In this document: positions 17,403 to 27,370 of the stretch, in pieces
Numbering within the stretch: position 1 is the stretch's first letter
Layout: the number at the start of each line of letters is the position of its first letter
Source: Candidatus Pantoea bituminis
GTDB taxonomy: Bacteria; Pseudomonadota; Gammaproteobacteria; Enterobacterales; Enterobacteriaceae
DNA: 64,000 bases
Direction of reading: 5' to 3'
NCBI RefSeq assembly: GCF_018842675.1
Contig: NZ_JAGTWO010000004.1
Coordinates: forward strand, 558,001 to 622,000
Notes under the pieces: generated by a model
Databases searched by the model: none
What the model saw: the letters and a program-made list of their open reading frames with translations, nothing else
What the model was told of the DNA's origin: nothing
Made by a program: the position numbers and the translations under genes

Positions 17403-19559
17403 ATGACACCACTAAAAATTGCTGCCAGCGCCGCTGTGGCGCCTAACTTGACTCTCAACACCGCGCGCGACGTGGTGACGCTGGACAACACTGATTTTAC
17501 CGACGTGGCGGCTGTTGTCGTCTCTTTGGCTGATACGCGCAGTGGCGTACTGGCACTGTTACGCCACACCGGTTTCAATTTGCCGGTCTTCGTGACCAAT
17601 GCCTTTGAAGAAGAAGTGCTGCATTTGCCTGGCGTCACTGGCGAATTAAACGGCGAGCCCGAAGAGTGGGCTGCGCTGGAAGCCGCTGCGCAGGCCTATG
17701 AATCTGAGCTGCTGCCGCCATTTTTTGAAACCCTGACCAAATATGTCGACATGCAAAACAGTACTTTTGCCTGTCCGGGACATCAGGGCGGGGCGTTCTT
17801 TAAAAAGCATCCGGCAGGACGGCAGTTCTATGATTTCTATGGCGAAAACGTATTTCGTTCAGACATGTGCAACGCCGACGTAAAACTGGGCGACCTGCTG
17901 ATCCATGAAGGCTCAGCGAAAGACGCGCAGAAGTATGCGGCCAAAGTCTTTAACGCTGATAAAACCTATTTCGTACTGAACGGCACGTCAAGTGCCAACA
18001 AAGTGGTGACCAACGCGCTGCTGACGCGGGGTGATTTGGTGCTGTTTGATCGTAATAATCACAAATCCAATCATCATGGTGCGCTGATTCAGGCGGGTGC
18101 TACGCCGGTTTATCTGGAGGCAGCCCGCAATCCGTTTGGCTTTATCGGCGGCATTGATGCGCACTGTTTTGATGAGGATTATCTGCGTCAGCAAATCCAG
18201 AAGGTTGCCCCGCAGCGTGCTAACGATGCACGTCCGTTTAGACTCGCCATTATTCAGCTCGGCACTTACGACGGTACGGTTTATAACGCGCGTCAAGTGG
18301 TGGATCGCATCGGCCATCTCTGCGACTACATCCTGTTTGATTCAGCGTGGCTAGGCTACGAACAGTTTATTCCGCTAATGGAAGGGTGTTCACCGCTGAC
18401 GCTGGAACTGAATGAAAACGATCCCGGCATTTTTGTCACGCAGTCAGTGCATAAGCAGCTGGCGGGCTTTTCGCAGACCTCGCAGATTCACAAAAAAGAT
18501 AACCATATTCGCGGGCAAAAGCGTTTTTGTCCGCACAAACGTCTGAACAACGCGTTCATGCTGCACGCCTCGACCAGCCCGTTTTATCCGCTGTTCGCCG
18601 CACTGGATATCAACGCCAGAATGCATCAGGGCGATGCAGGTCGTCGCATGTGGGATGAGTGCGTGATGATCGGTATTGAGGCGCGTAAAGCGATCTTTGA
18701 GCGCTGTGAAATGATCCTGCCGTTCGTACCGGAAACCGTAAAAGGTCAAGCCTGGCAAGATGCGCCTACAGAAGAGATTGCTCGCGATCTGCACTATTTT
18801 AGCTTCGAACCTGGCGCGAAATGGCACGGTTTTGCCGGCTACGATCGCGATCAGTATCGTGTTGATCCCTGCAAATTACTGCTGACTACGCCCGGTATTG
18901 ATGCAGCGAGCGGCGAATATGCAGCGTTCGGCATACCCGCAACCATTCTGGCTAACTACCTGCGCGAGAATGGTATCGTGCCAGAAAAGTGCGATCTTAA
19001 CTCAATTCTGTTCCTGCTGACGCCTGCGGAAAGCCCAGAGAAAATGGCGCATTTGGTAACGATGCTGGCACAATTCGAGCAGCATGTGAAAGAGGATGCG
19101 CCACTGGCTGAAGTGCTGCCAACTATCTATCGCAAGAATGCTAAACGTTATGCTGGATACACGCTACGTCGCTTATGTCAGGAGATGCATGATCTCTATG
19201 TCAGTCATGACGTGAAAGGTTTGCAGCGCATGATGTTCCGTGAGGAGGGCTTGCCAGCGGTGAAAGTGAATCCGCAGGATGCGCATCAGGCGTACATTCG
19301 CGGTGACGTTGAACTGGTGCCGATTGCCAAAGCCGAAGGGCGAATTGCCGCTGAAGGTGCGTTGCCGTATCCGCCGGGCGTGCTGTGCGTTGTGCCGGGT
19401 GAAGTATGGGGCGGAGCGGTACAGCGTTATTTCCTGGCTCTGGAAGAGGGCGTGAATTTGTTGCCAGGTTTCTCACCTGAATTGCAGGGTGTTTACACTG
19501 AAGAAGACAGGACTGGAAACAAATACTTAGTCGCAAATATGATGGTGGCTGGCTGCTAG
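17403..19559 (+). CDS. speC: Ornithine decarboxylase, constitutive type
   Basis: A 718-residue PLP enzyme of the bacterial ornithine/lysine/arginine decarboxylase fold-type I family (E. coli SpeC is 711). An N-terminal wing domain is followed by STFACPGHQGGAFF, DVKLGDLLIHEG and LNGTSSANKVV; the PLP lysine is Lys351 in SVHKQLAGFSQTSQ. It converts ornithine to putrescine in the cytoplasm. The frame extends to a TTG at 17382, but the ATG at 17403 aligns with the SpeC start and has AGGGA before it. Its place next to mltC matches E. coli speC, although nupG, found between them in E. coli, is absent here. The C-terminus (after GVYTEED) is divergent. Confidence 0.93.
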   Translation: MTPLKIAASAAVAPNLTLNTARDVVTLDNTDFTDVAAVVVSLADTRSGVLALLRHTGFNLPVFVTNAFEEEVLHLPGVTGELNGEPEEWAALEAAAQAYESELLPPFFETLTKYVDMQNSTFACPGHQGGAFFKKHPAGRQFYDFYGENVFRSDMCNADVKLGDLLIHEGSAKDAQKYAAKVFNADKTYFVLNGTSSANKVVTNALLTRGDLVLFDRNNHKSNHHGALIQAGATPVYLEAARNPFGFIGGIDAHCFDEDYLRQQIQKVAPQRANDARPFRLAIIQLGTYDGTVYNARQVVDRIGHLCDYILFDSAWLGYEQFIPLMEGCSPLTLELNENDPGIFVTQSVHKQLAGFSQTSQIHKKDNHIRGQKRFCPHKRLNNAFMLHASTSPFYPLFAALDINARMHQGDAGRRMWDECVMIGIEARKAIFERCEMILPFVPETVKGQAWQDAPTEEIARDLHYFSFEPGAKWHGFAGYDRDQYRVDPCKLLLTTPGIDAASGEYAAFGIPATILANYLRENGIVPEKCDLNSILFLLTPAESPEKMAHLVTMLAQFEQHVKEDAPLAEVLPTIYRKNAKRYAGYTLRRLCQEMHDLYVSHDVKGLQRMMFREEGLPAVKVNPQDAHQAYIRGDVELVPIAKAEGRIAAEGALPYPPGVLCVVPGEVWGGAVQRYFLALEEGVNLLPGFSPELQGVYTEEDRTGNKYLVANMMVAGC

Positions 19560-19569
19560 GACGAGCCTG

Positions 19570-19602
19570 GGCTGCGGCGGGTTGTGGCCCGCCAGCCTTT
19601 TG
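19570..19602 (+). terminator. Terminator after speC
   Basis: GGCT/AGCC and GGCGGG/CCCGCC arms (19570-19597) around a TTGTG-type loop are followed by TTTT, a standard Rho-independent terminator just after the speC stop. Confidence 0.85.
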
Positions 19603-19694
19603 TTATTACCGTAACCGGGTGAGCACGTTTCGTTCGCCAGGCAATGAGGCAGTGTCATTTTTCCCACGGCCTGACGGACGAAACGTCTGTTTTC

Positions 19695-19714
19695 TCTCGG
19701 GCTTGAGCCCGAGA
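19695..19714. other. Perfect hairpin downstream of mltC
   Basis: TCTCGGGCT (19695-19703) and its complement AGCCCGAGA (19706-19714) lie just past the mltC stop on the minus strand. No T-run follows in either direction, so a terminator role is doubtful. Further left, ACGTTTCGTTCG (near 19626) and GGACGAAACGT (near 19677) form a wide inverted pair of unknown meaning. Confidence 0.35.
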
Positions 19715-19718
19715 CTGA

Positions 19719-20794
19719 TTAAAACTGCCGGTAGCTGCGTTGCGCAGTGCTCACTTTGGTCAGATAACGACGCGATTCAGAGCTGGGGTGCTGCTTGGTC
19801 AGCGTCTGATAAACCTCGTTCGGCGACATACCATTGATGATATTGAACGCACGATCCTTATCACTGGAGAAGACCCGTAATACGCTGCCTGCACCGCCGT
19901 TATAGGCGGTAATAACCGCATAGCGACGTGACAACGGATCCTGAATTCCGCCTAAATAACTCTTCTGCAGAATCGAGAGATAAGCCGTTCCCGCATCAAT
20001 GTTGTTCTCGGGATCAAGCAAATAGCTGCGGCTCGGTTTGCCCCATTTGCCCTTCATGCGGAACACATCAACGCCGGCGGTATGCTGCACAACCTGCATC
20101 AAGCCCAGCGCATCAGAGTGGCTAACCGCATAGGGGTTAAAACTCGATTCAGTTTGCATGATCGCTAAAATCAGTGAGGCATCCACGCCATACTCTTCAG
20201 CAGATTTGCGCACCATCGGCAAATATTTATGCGCACGTTTGTCGAGGTGGTTCGGCACCATCGGAATGGTGATCGAGTAAATCACATGCAGGCCCGAAGT
20301 GCGGCGCTTCAGCTTATTTTGGATCAAATAGTCAGCAAAGTTTTCAGCGCGACCTTGCCAGCGAATGGCCTGTCCCGTGTTATCCAGTACCTGACCATAC
20401 AGCAGCGGCTCTTTGCTGATCACGATATCGTTGGCATCTGAATAGAGGTCAACGTTGCCAGGGTCTTCACCAATCAACAGCGTGGTAACGATCGCCTGGC
20501 GCAAACTGGCCATGGGATCGGTGCCCGCGATGGTTTCAATCGTGATGCTACCGCTTTCAAAGTTGATATGACTGCGGGTGTAATAGTTGTCGCTGTACTT
20601 GACGTAATCTTTCGGTCCGGCGATCAGAACCTCATTAATACCCCAAATGTTCTCGATGTTATGGGCGAACTGCCCCATCAAAATGTCAAACCCGTTGGTG
20701 TCTTTAACCCATTCTTCGTGAGACTGCTGTTTTTTCCGGAGCAGGAAGCCAAAAGTGGTGCAATCACCAGCAGGGCTATCAATCTTTTATTCAT
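19719..20794 (-). pseudogene. mltC: Membrane-bound lytic murein transglycosylase C, 5' frameshift
   Basis: The body ([13 protein letters not shown] to the end) matches MltC: an N-terminal MltC domain, then an SLT domain with [13 protein letters not shown] (catalytic Glu), GLMQVV and [11 protein letters not shown]. Upstream, an ATG at 20794 encodes a lipoprotein signal ([18 protein letters not shown], lipobox LASC), but one base is missing in a run of six A (T6 at 20730-20735 on the plus strand). Adding it restores [19 protein letters not shown] and a 358-residue protein (E. coli 359). MltC cleaves peptidoglycan glycan strands at the outer membrane. It precedes no gene in its operon but follows yggX and mutY in the same direction. 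Confidence 0.85.
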
Positions 20795-20847
20795 TGGAAA
20801 TATATGCCTGACCTGGATAACGGCCTCAACGAGGAGGCCAAAAATGT

Positions 20848-21120
20848 TTACGCTTCTGGCGGCGTGTAGCCTTCAATGTGCACGTCTTTGCCTTCAAACA
20901 GGAAATTAACCATCTCCTTTTCCAGCACTTTGCGGTCTTCTGGATTCATCATGCTGAGCTTTTTCTCGTTGATTAGCATGGTCTGCTTGGCCATCCATTT
21001 CTGCCAGGCTTCTTTAGAAATCTCGTTGTAAATGCGTTTGCCCAGTTCGCCAGGGTAGAGCTGAAAGTCTTGGCCTTCAGCGTCGCGTTGTAAAAAGGTA
21101 CAAAAAATAGTGCGGCTCAT
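20848..21120 (-). CDS. yggX: Probable Fe(2+)-trafficking protein YggX
   Basis: A 90-residue protein starting MSRTIFC, with the conserved Cys7 and the motifs [19 protein letters not shown] and [21 protein letters not shown] segment ([14 protein letters not shown]). YggX proteins protect iron-sulphur clusters against oxidants and belong to the SoxRS response in enterobacteria. Its ATG shares one base with the mutY stop, the standard mutY-yggX coupling; in E. coli MutY itself holds an iron-sulphur cluster. Confidence 0.96.
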   Translation of the reverse strand: MSRTIFCTFLQRDAEGQDFQLYPGELGKRIYNEISKEAWQKWMAKQTMLINEKKLSMMNPEDRKVLEKEMVNFLFEGKDVHIEGYTPPEA

Positions 21121-22202
21121 TATTCTTCCTCATTGATCTCACAACTGTGCAAAGCCAGTTGCTGGGGATGGCGCAACTCGTGCAAAAGTCGCTCGACAGG
21201 TGCGGCTAATCCCACTGCCGGTGGCTGCGCTAAGTTATACCAGAGACCGTCCGCTTCATCCATCGCCGACCCGACAGAAGGCCATGCCAGCCACATTGGC
21301 ACGATGTCCAAATGGAAGTGGCTGAAGGTATGGCGAAAAGCGGTCAGCTGCTGCGGTTTTGCGTGAATACCCCGCGCGATTAACCAGTCAATCAGCGCCT
21401 CTTCGGTGGTGAACTGCGGGAAGCAAAACAGGCCACCCCATAATCCCACTGGCGGACGCTGCTCCAGCCAGACGTCATCGCCATGCTGGATCATCAGGAA
21501 CCAGCCGCTGCGCTCTGGCAGGATTTGTTTCGGCTTTTTACCTGGGTAGCTCGACCAACTGCTGTTGGCATAAGCTATACAACCATTGTTAAGCGGACAG
21601 ATTTCGCATTTCGGTTTTGATCGGGTGCAAACGATGGCGCCGAGATCCATCATCGCCTGATTGAACTCACTGACGCCTTCAGCAGGCGTAACGGTTTCGC
21701 TGATCTGCCATAAACGCTTTTCGACCTCTTTTTTACCCGGCCATCCCGCTACCGCGTAGCACCGTGCCAGCACGCGCTTCACGTTGCCATCAAGGATGGG
21801 GAAATGTTGTCCAAGCGACAACGACAACACCGCGCCTGCCGTTGAACGGCCTACGCCAGGCAGCGCCGCGACATCATCAAAATTGCGTGGAAATACGCCT
21901 TTGTGCACATCAACAATCTGTTTCGCCGCTTTGTGCAGATTGCGCGCACGCGCGTAGTAGCCTAAACCGGTCCACAGATGCAGCACTTCATCTAACGGCG
22001 CAGCGGCTAAATCGCTGACCGTAGGAAAACGTGCCATAAAGCGTTCGAAATAGGGAATAACAGTAGCAACCTGGGTTTGCTGTAACATCACTTCGGACAG
22101 CCACACTTTATAAGGTGTTTTCTCTAGCTGCCACGGCAGGGTTTTGCGGCCAAAGCGCTGATACCAATCCAGCACCTGTTGCGCGAACTGCGGCGCTTGC
22201 AT
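21120..22202 (-). CDS. mutY: A/G-specific adenine DNA glycosylase
   Basis: A 360-residue base-excision enzyme that removes A mispaired with 8-oxoG. N-terminal domain: TLPWQ, catalytic Glu37 in [11 protein letters not shown], helix-hairpin-helix [15 protein letters not shown], catalytic Asp in [12 protein letters not shown], and the [4Fe-4S] cysteines in [17 protein letters not shown] (C-X6-C-X2-C-X5-C). The C-terminal NUDIX-like domain ([16 protein letters not shown]) recognises 8-oxoG. The frame is open to 22289, but MQAPQF aligns with the E. coli start; an ATG one codon upstream (22205) is equally possible. Confidence 0.95.
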   Translation of the reverse strand: MQAPQFAQQVLDWYQRFGRKTLPWQLEKTPYKVWLSEVMLQQTQVATVIPYFERFMARFPTVSDLAAAPLDEVLHLWTGLGYYARARNLHKAAKQIVDVHKGVFPRNFDDVAALPGVGRSTAGAVLSLSLGQHFPILDGNVKRVLARCYAVAGWPGKKEVEKRLWQISETVTPAEGVSEFNQAMMDLGAIVCTRSKPKCEICPLNNGCIAYANSSWSSYPGKKPKQILPERSGWFLMIQHGDDVWLEQRPPVGLWGGLFCFPQFTTEEALIDWLIARGIHAKPQQLTAFRHTFSHFHLDIVPMWLAWPSVGSAMDEADGLWYNLAQPPAVGLAAPVERLLHELRHPQQLALHSCEINEEE

Positions 22203-22359
22203 CATAAGAAGGAAATTTTCCGTGGTTACTCTACACTCAGGCAGGAATTCCAGCACATGCGCATCTGAGTGTAAACCGGAAGATGGCAAAGGCTTGCTTC
22301 TGCTTATGAACTTTGCATAATGCCCGTTTCCCAGAACAGGCTAACCAGCAGGCTTCGAC

Positions 22360-23078
22360 ATGATTAATGACGTCATCACCCCAGAATTTGATGAGAATGG
22401 GCGCCCATTGCGCCGCATTCGCAGTTTTGTACGCCGCCAGGGCCGCTTGACCAAAGGCCAGCAGATGGCGCTCGATAATTACTGGCCGGAGATGGGCGTA
22501 GAATACCAGCCGGAGCCCATCGATCTGCTGCAACTCTTTGGTCGTGAAGCACCGATTACCCTGGAAATTGGTTTTGGCATGGGCGCTTCTCTGGTGACTA
22601 TGGCGCAAAACACCCCACATCAGAATTTCCTGGGTATAGAAGTTCATGCGCCGGGCGTAGGCGCATGTCTGGGTGCAGCAAAAGAGGCGGGCGTAGAGAA
22701 TCTGCGCGTGATGTGCCATGACGCGGTGGAAGTGCTGGAGAAGATGATCCCAGATAATTCGCTGCGTATGGTGCAACTTTTTTCCCCGATCCCTGGCACA
22801 AAGCGCGCCACAACAAGCGTCGCATTGTACAAGTGCCGTTTGCCGAGCTGGTTATGCGTAAGCTGAAGCTGGGCGGCGTGTTCCACATGGCGACTGACTG
22901 GGAAGCCTACGCGGTTCATATGCTGGAAATCATGAACAGCATCGACGGTTATAAGAATCAGTCCGAAAGTCAGGATTACGTGCCGCGTCCTGAGACGCGT
23001 CCACTGACTAAATTTGAGCAACGCGGGCAGCGTTTAGGCCATGGCGTATGGGATTTAATGTTTGAGAGGGTGAAATAA
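22360..23078 (+). pseudogene. trmB: tRNA (guanine-N7-)-methyltransferase, apparent frameshift
   Basis: First frame: [16 protein letters not shown] (AdoMet motif I, near residue 70), [16 protein letters not shown], and LRMVQLF. The sequence then should continue [18 protein letters not shown]; it does so in the next frame if one T is added to the six-T run at 22778-22783. The second frame carries [24 protein letters not shown] and [17 protein letters not shown] to the stop. The repaired length is 239 residues, identical to E. coli TrmB, which makes m7G46 in tRNA. A homopolymer error in a well-conserved gene is the likely cause. It is divergent from mutY and shares one base with yggL. Confidence 0.88.
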
Positions 23079-23404
23079 TGGCCACACAACGCAGCCGCCG
23101 TTTACGTAAAAAAATGCATATCGATGAATTTCAGGAACTCGGTTTTTCTGTTGCCTGGCGCTTTGCCGAAGGCACGTCTGAAACTGAAATCGATGAAACG
23201 CTGAATCAGTTTATTAATGAAGCGATTGATCCAAATGGCCTGGCGTTTGACGGCAGTGGTTATCTGGCGTGGGAAGGGCTGGTTTGCCTGCAGAAAGACG
23301 GTAAATGCACCGATGAGCACCGTGAACTGGTGCGCAAATGGTTACAGGATCGCAACCTGCACGATGTGCAAGTGACTGAACTCTTCGATATCTGGTGGGA
23401 CTAA
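23078..23404 (+). CDS. yggL: YggL family protein (DUF469)
   Basis: A 108-residue protein matching YggL throughout (RSRRLRKKMHIDEFQELGFSVAWRF, DGSGYLAWEGLVCLQKDGKCT, LFDIWWD at the end). In E. coli YggL associates with the 50S ribosomal subunit and a role in ribosome biogenesis has been proposed. The ATG overlaps the trmB stop by one base, so the two genes are translationally coupled, as in E. coli. Confidence 0.93.
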   Translation: MATQRSRRLRKKMHIDEFQELGFSVAWRFAEGTSETEIDETLNQFINEAIDPNGLAFDGSGYLAWEGLVCLQKDGKCTDEHRELVRKWLQDRNLHDVQVTELFDIWWD

Positions 23405-23564
23405 GTTCTATATCTGCCTGGCTTACTGGCGACTTGAGCATGGTGCAGGGCTCGTATTCTCACGTACTTATGTACGCGCCGAATGCGCTGCGCTGGTCGG
23501 CATCCAATTCGCTGCGACGCACGGCAGACCTGTCGTTATGGTTTCAGTAAGATCGGGAGAGTTT
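23405..23564 (+). other. Intergenic stretch with imperfect palindrome before yggN
   Basis: 160 bases. ATTC-N-ACGTAC (23456-23467) and GTACG-N-GAAT (23472-23484) form an imperfect palindrome around CGTAC-TTAT-GTACG, followed by a GC-rich tract (GAATGCGCTGCGCTGG, TTCGCTGCGACGCACGGCA). It looks like an enterobacterial intergenic repeat, but only one copy is in the window, so this cannot be confirmed here. Confidence 0.3.
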
Positions 23565-24281
23565 ATGGTTCGTAAAACGGTTCTTGCTGCGCTGCTGCTG
23601 GCGGCAACACAGGCTCAGGCTGCCTATGAGTGCAGCGTGAAACCTCAAGATGATGTCGTCATTAAGCCGCAGAGCGTGCAGGTGGTGGGAACTAACGGCA
23701 ATCTGGAAATCACGCCGCAGGGTGACATAACATTCAATGGTCAGCCAGTGACAGTGGATAATGCCAGCCGCCAGAAAGCAATTGATTACCAGAATGGTTT
23801 ACGCCGTGATCTGCCTTGGATCGATAGTGGCGCAACGTCACGCCTTGAAAAGAGCCGCGTGGCGCTGGATCGCGTCATTGTTGAGAAACTGGGTGCGAAC
23901 AGCAACGTGCGTAATCGCCTGACTACGCTCAATAGTCAGCTGAAGCAGCAGATGAACCGCATTATTGAACATCGTGCCGATGGTTTAACCTTCCATCATC
24001 AGGCGATTGATCAAGTACGTGCAGACGGCGAACAACTGGTGCAAACCACGTTAGGCGGCGTGATGCAGGACAGCCTGAACGAGATGGGCAGTAAGCAGGC
24101 CGTCAACGGCAGCAATCCGTTGCAGGCGATTATGGGTAATCTTGGCGGGCTTCAGCAGTCAATTCAGGCTGAGTGGAGCAATCAGGAGCAGGATTTCAAG
24201 AACTTCGGTCATGAAGTGTGTAATCGCGTTATTACGCTAGAGGATCAGCGTAAGGGCTTGGTTAGCGGTCTGAAAAAATAA
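23565..24281 (+). CDS. yggN: Periplasmic DUF2884 protein YggN
   Basis: A 238-residue secreted protein: signal peptide MVRKTVLAALLLAATQAQA with cleavage before AYECSV, then a mostly helical body with the YggN motifs VVIKPQSVQVVG, LEITPQGDITFNG and DYQNGLRRDLPWI. The ATG at 23565 has GGGAG before it and begins a clean signal peptide; the upstream frame (23538) does not. Function unknown. In E. coli, ansB and yggM lie between yggN and hemW; here they are missing and hemW follows convergently. Confidence 0.9.
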   Translation: MVRKTVLAALLLAATQAQAAYECSVKPQDDVVIKPQSVQVVGTNGNLEITPQGDITFNGQPVTVDNASRQKAIDYQNGLRRDLPWIDSGATSRLEKSRVALDRVIVEKLGANSNVRNRLTTLNSQLKQQMNRIIEHRADGLTFHHQAIDQVRADGEQLVQTTLGGVMQDSLNEMGSKQAVNGSNPLQAIMGNLGGLQQSIQAEWSNQEQDFKNFGHEVCNRVITLEDQRKGLVSGLKK

Positions 24282-24285
24282 ATAA

Positions 24286-24317
24286 AAGCCTCAGCCTGAA
24301 AGTTCGGACTGAGGCTT
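24286..24317. terminator. Bidirectional terminator between yggN and hemW
   Basis: AAGCCTCAG (24286-24294) pairs with CTGAGGCTT (24309-24317). T-rich on the right (CATTATTTCTTTT) and A-rich on the left (AATAAATAAA), so it can serve both convergent genes. Confidence 0.75.
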
Positions 24318-24335
24318 CATTATTTCTTTTCGCCG

Positions 24336-25475
24336 CTATTCTTCGGCTAAAAACAGTTCTAATAGCGAATTCAGAAACAATTTTCCTTTCTCACTGATCT
24401 GCCAGTGCTCTTCAGTCTCAATCACATAGCCTGCCGCAATGGCTGCGTCTATCTGTGGACGAATGACCTCTTCCGCTAAGCCGGTATAAAGCGAAAATTC
24501 ATGGCGTGGTGCCGCTTCCAGCAAACGGAAACGATTCATGAAAAATTCGAACGGCTTTTCGGCATCGGCAACCTCGTACTGCTTATCCAGATAAGTGCCT
24601 TTCATGAAACCGCGTGGATGCTTGGTTTTCACCGTGCGCACAATGCGGCCATCGGGTTGGGTTAACTTGCCGTGTGCACCGCACCCGATACCGAGGTAAT
24701 CACCAAAACGCCAATAATTGAGATTGTGTTCACAGCGATAACCCGGTTTGGCGTAAGCCGAGGTTTCATATTGCTGATAACCGGCTGCGGTCAGGAGTTG
24801 ATCTCCCTGCTCGAAGATATCCCACAGCGCATCGTCATCGGGCAGTACCGGCGGACGCGAACTAAACAGTGTGTTTGGCTCGATGGTCAACTGATACCAC
24901 GACAAATGCGGCGGATTCAGCGCAATTGCCTGACGCAGATCGTCGAGCGCTTCCTCAAGCGTTTGGTCAGGCAAGCCGTGCATTAAATCAAGATTGAAGC
25001 TGCGCAGTCCCAGTCCTTCAGCGAGATGAGCGGCGCGCTTCGCCTCTTCTGGGCCGTGAATGCGTCCCAGACGTTGAAGCTTCTGCGGGCTAAAGCTCTG
25101 CACCCCGATGGAAATGCGGTTGATACCGGCGCGCTGGTAAGCACTGAAACGATCGGCTTCTACCGTGCCAGGATTCGCTTCCATGGTGATTTCAGCGCCA
25201 GCCGCCAGCGTCAGACGCTCACGTACGCCATCCATCAGCATCTGCATCGCGTTGCTGCTTAACAAGCTTGGCGTGCCGCCACCGATAAAAATGGTACGGA
25301 CTTCTCGTCCATTTATCAGCGGCAGATCGTTATCCAGATCGTTGAGTAAATGCTGCACATACTCAACGTGCGGCATCTCATCTTTCAACGCATGGGAATT
25401 GAAATCACAGTAGGGACATTTCTGTACGCACCATGGAATGTGGATATAGAGACTGAGTGGCGGCAAATTAGGCAT
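24336..25475 (-). CDS. hemW: Radical SAM family haem chaperone HemW
   Basis: A 379-residue protein with the radical-SAM cluster motif at Cys16, Cys20 and Cys23 (CVQKCPYC), the extra Phe after it (CDFNSH), GGGTPSLL and MEANPGT for AdoMet binding, and a C-terminal HemW domain. It is homologous to HemN but acts as a haem chaperone rather than a coproporphyrinogen oxidase; HemW lacks the HemN-type extra Cys. It overlaps the rdgB stop by 8 bases and is in the operon yggS-yggT-rdgB-hemW. Confidence 0.95.
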   Translation of the reverse strand: MPNLPPLSLYIHIPWCVQKCPYCDFNSHALKDEMPHVEYVQHLLNDLDNDLPLINGREVRTIFIGGGTPSLLSSNAMQMLMDGVRERLTLAAGAEITMEANPGTVEADRFSAYQRAGINRISIGVQSFSPQKLQRLGRIHGPEEAKRAAHLAEGLGLRSFNLDLMHGLPDQTLEEALDDLRQAIALNPPHLSWYQLTIEPNTLFSSRPPVLPDDDALWDIFEQGDQLLTAAGYQQYETSAYAKPGYRCEHNLNYWRFGDYLGIGCGAHGKLTQPDGRIVRTVKTKHPRGFMKGTYLDKQYEVADAEKPFEFFMNRFRLLEAAPRHEFSLYTGLAEEVIRPQIDAAIAAGYVIETEEHWQISEKGKLFLNSLLELFLAEE

Positions 25476-26061
25476 TACGCATCGCTTCCAGCAACAGCGT
25501 CAATGCTTTACCCCGATGAGAAACCGCGCCTTTTTCCGCTTTGCTCAGCTCAGCGGCGGTTTTACCTAAAGCCGGAACGGCGAAAATGGGATCGTAGCCG
25601 AAGCCACCGACACCCGCTGAAGCACGCGTGATTTCACCTTCCCAACTGCCGTGAAACACCAGCGGTGTAGGATCTTCAGCATGGCGCAGATAAACCAGCA
25701 CGCAATGGAATTGCGCCTGACGCTGATCGTCGGGAACATTTTCCATCGCTGCGAGCAGCTTCTCAAGGTTCTGCTGATCGCTGGCCTCTTCGCCAGCGTA
25801 GCGGGCCGAATAGATGCCCGGCGCGCCGCCAAGCGCATCTACCGCCAAACCCGAGTCATCGGCAATGGCGGGTAAACCAGTAATTTGCGCCGCATGACGC
25901 GCTTTGAGAATGGCGTTTTCGATAAAGGTCAGACCGGTTTCTTCAGCGGATTCCACGCCAAGCTCGGTTTGCGCCACGATATCCAGGCCAAAGGCGGACA
26001 GCAGGTCCGCCAGTTCACGTACTTTGCCGGGATTACCGGTAGCGAGCACAACTTTTTGCAT
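25468..26061 (-). CDS. rdgB: dITP/XTP pyrophosphatase (non-canonical purine NTPase)
   Basis: A 197-residue Ham1/RdgB family enzyme: [14 protein letters not shown] at the N-terminus, [38 protein letters not shown] (catalytic region with Asp), and [15 protein letters not shown] near the end. It hydrolyses dITP, ITP and XTP to monophosphates and keeps them out of DNA. Its start lies only 20 bases after the yggT stop; in E. coli yggU lies between these genes and is absent here. Confidence 0.96.
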   Translation of the reverse strand: MQKVVLATGNPGKVRELADLLSAFGLDIVAQTELGVESAEETGLTFIENAILKARHAAQITGLPAIADDSGLAVDALGGAPGIYSARYAGEEASDQQNLEKLLAAMENVPDDQRQAQFHCVLVYLRHAEDPTPLVFHGSWEGEITRASAGVGGFGYDPIFAVPALGKTAAELSKAEKGAVSHRGKALTLLLEAMRNA

Positions 26062-26081
26062 AACAGTTCCAGTTAATTCGA

Positions 26082-26636
26082 TTACAGCAAATACCAGAGA
26101 CCTGGGAACAGGTCCATGCCGAGGAAGTTCAGGGCATACAACACCAGAATCACGATCATCGCTGAGAAGTCGATGCCGCCCATAGCAGGCAGAATACGGC
26201 GAATGGGCGCCATCAAGGGTTCGGTCAGTTGAATCAGCACCTGATCGACAGGGCCGCGGCCTTGGCTAATCCAGCTCATGAGAGAGCGAATGATAATGAC
26301 CCAGAACACCAGATAACCGGCAGATTTCACCAGCGACAGCAGGCCAACCAGCAGGTTGGTAGGATCAAGCGAGAATACGCCCACTTGAATCAATAGCAGG
26401 ATCGGATATTTGAGTGTAGTCAGCACAAAAGCCAGCAGCAGCGAAGCGGTATCAATCGGCCCTAACGCAGGAATGATACGGCGTAACGGCTTGATAATAG
26501 GCTGAGTAATCTTGACGACAAACTGCGCCAGCGGGTTGTAAAAATCACAGCGGGACCACTGCATCCAGATGCGCAGCAGCAGCACCATGACGTAGAGATC
26601 GATCAGCGTTTTGACTAAAAACGTCATTGTTAACAT
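26082..26636 (-). CDS. yggT: YggT family inner-membrane protein
   Basis: A 184-residue protein with two copies of the YGGT unit, each about two membrane helices: [32 protein letters not shown] and the repeat [32 protein letters not shown]. Family members are linked to osmotic-shock resistance and, elsewhere, to cell division or chloroplast haem assembly. The ATG at 26636 has GAGGA five bases upstream and matches the E. coli start; the frame opens earlier at a TTG (26648). It follows yggS by 12 bases. Confidence 0.93.
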   Translation of the reverse strand: MLTMTFLVKTLIDLYVMVLLLRIWMQWSRCDFYNPLAQFVVKITQPIIKPLRRIIPALGPIDTASLLLAFVLTTLKYPILLLIQVGVFSLDPTNLLVGLLSLVKSAGYLVFWVIIIRSLMSWISQGRGPVDQVLIQLTEPLMAPIRRILPAMGGIDFSAMIVILVLYALNFLGMDLFPGLWYLL

Positions 26637-26648
26637 GAAGTTCCTCAA

Positions 26649-27356
26649 TTATTGTTGTGGTTTGCTCGCGTAATCTCGCGCGCCAAAGATTGCAGTGCCG
26701 ATGCGCACCATGGTGCTGCCTGCGGCAATAGCGGCTTCCATATCATCACTCATCCCCAAAGAGAGTGTGTCGACATCGGCATAATGCTGTTTCAACTCCT
26801 GGAACGCGTCGGCCATCTGCTGGCATACCGCCAACTGCCGATCGTAATCACTTTCTGGTGCGGGAATGGCCATTAATCCACGCAATCGCAGCTGCGGCAA
26901 TTCTGCTATTTGCTGCGCCAGCTCGGAAAGGGCCTCCAGCATGATGCCAGATTTGCTGTTCTCGTCACTGATATTTACCTGAATTAACACATTAAGCGGC
27001 GGCAACGTTAACGGACGCTGGTCATTCAGGCGCTGCGCAATACGCTGGCGATCAACGGTATGACACCAGGCAAAGTTTTCCGCCACCAAACGGCTTTTAT
27101 TGGACTGCAACGGACCAATGAAGTGCCATTCCAAATGAGGATGTGCGGCCAGTGTCTGAACCTTTTCAACCCCTTCCTGCACGTAATTTTCCCCAAAGGG
27201 AATTTGCCCGGCTGCGGCGGCTTCTTCGACGGCGCTCGCAGGTTTAGTTTTGCTTACTGCAAGTAAGGTGATTTCTTCTGGCGCTCTGCCGCAACGCGCG
27301 GCAGCGGCAGCGATACGCTGCCGCACTTGCTGTAGGTTGTGCTGGATTGAGGTCAT
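26649..27356 (-). CDS. yggS: Pyridoxal phosphate homeostasis protein YggS (PLPBP)
   Basis: A 235-residue alanine-racemase-fold protein with the PLP Lys in LLAVSKTKPA (residue about 36), FGENYVQEGVEK, WHFIGPLQSNK, and LSLGMSDDMEAAI. It binds PLP without known enzyme activity and keeps vitamin B6 and amino-acid pools balanced. First gene of the yggS-yggT-rdgB-hemW operon, divergent from yggR with only 14 bases between the start codons. Confidence 0.95.
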   Translation of the reverse strand: MTSIQHNLQQVRQRIAAAAARCGRAPEEITLLAVSKTKPASAVEEAAAAGQIPFGENYVQEGVEKVQTLAAHPHLEWHFIGPLQSNKSRLVAENFAWCHTVDRQRIAQRLNDQRPLTLPPLNVLIQVNISDENSKSGIMLEALSELAQQIAELPQLRLRGLMAIPAPESDYDRQLAVCQQMADAFQELKQHYADVDTLSLGMSDDMEAAIAAGSTMVRIGTAIFGARDYASKPQQ

Positions 27357-27370
27357 AGTCAGGAGAAATT

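Noticed and set aside
17264..17446. 60-codon ORF crossing the speC start as a leader gene
   Set aside because: No convincing ribosome site, and it overlaps the conserved speC N-terminus in another frame.
22237..22776. 179-codon minus-strand ORF over trmB
   Set aside because: Antisense to a conserved tRNA methyltransferase gene; no motif of its own.
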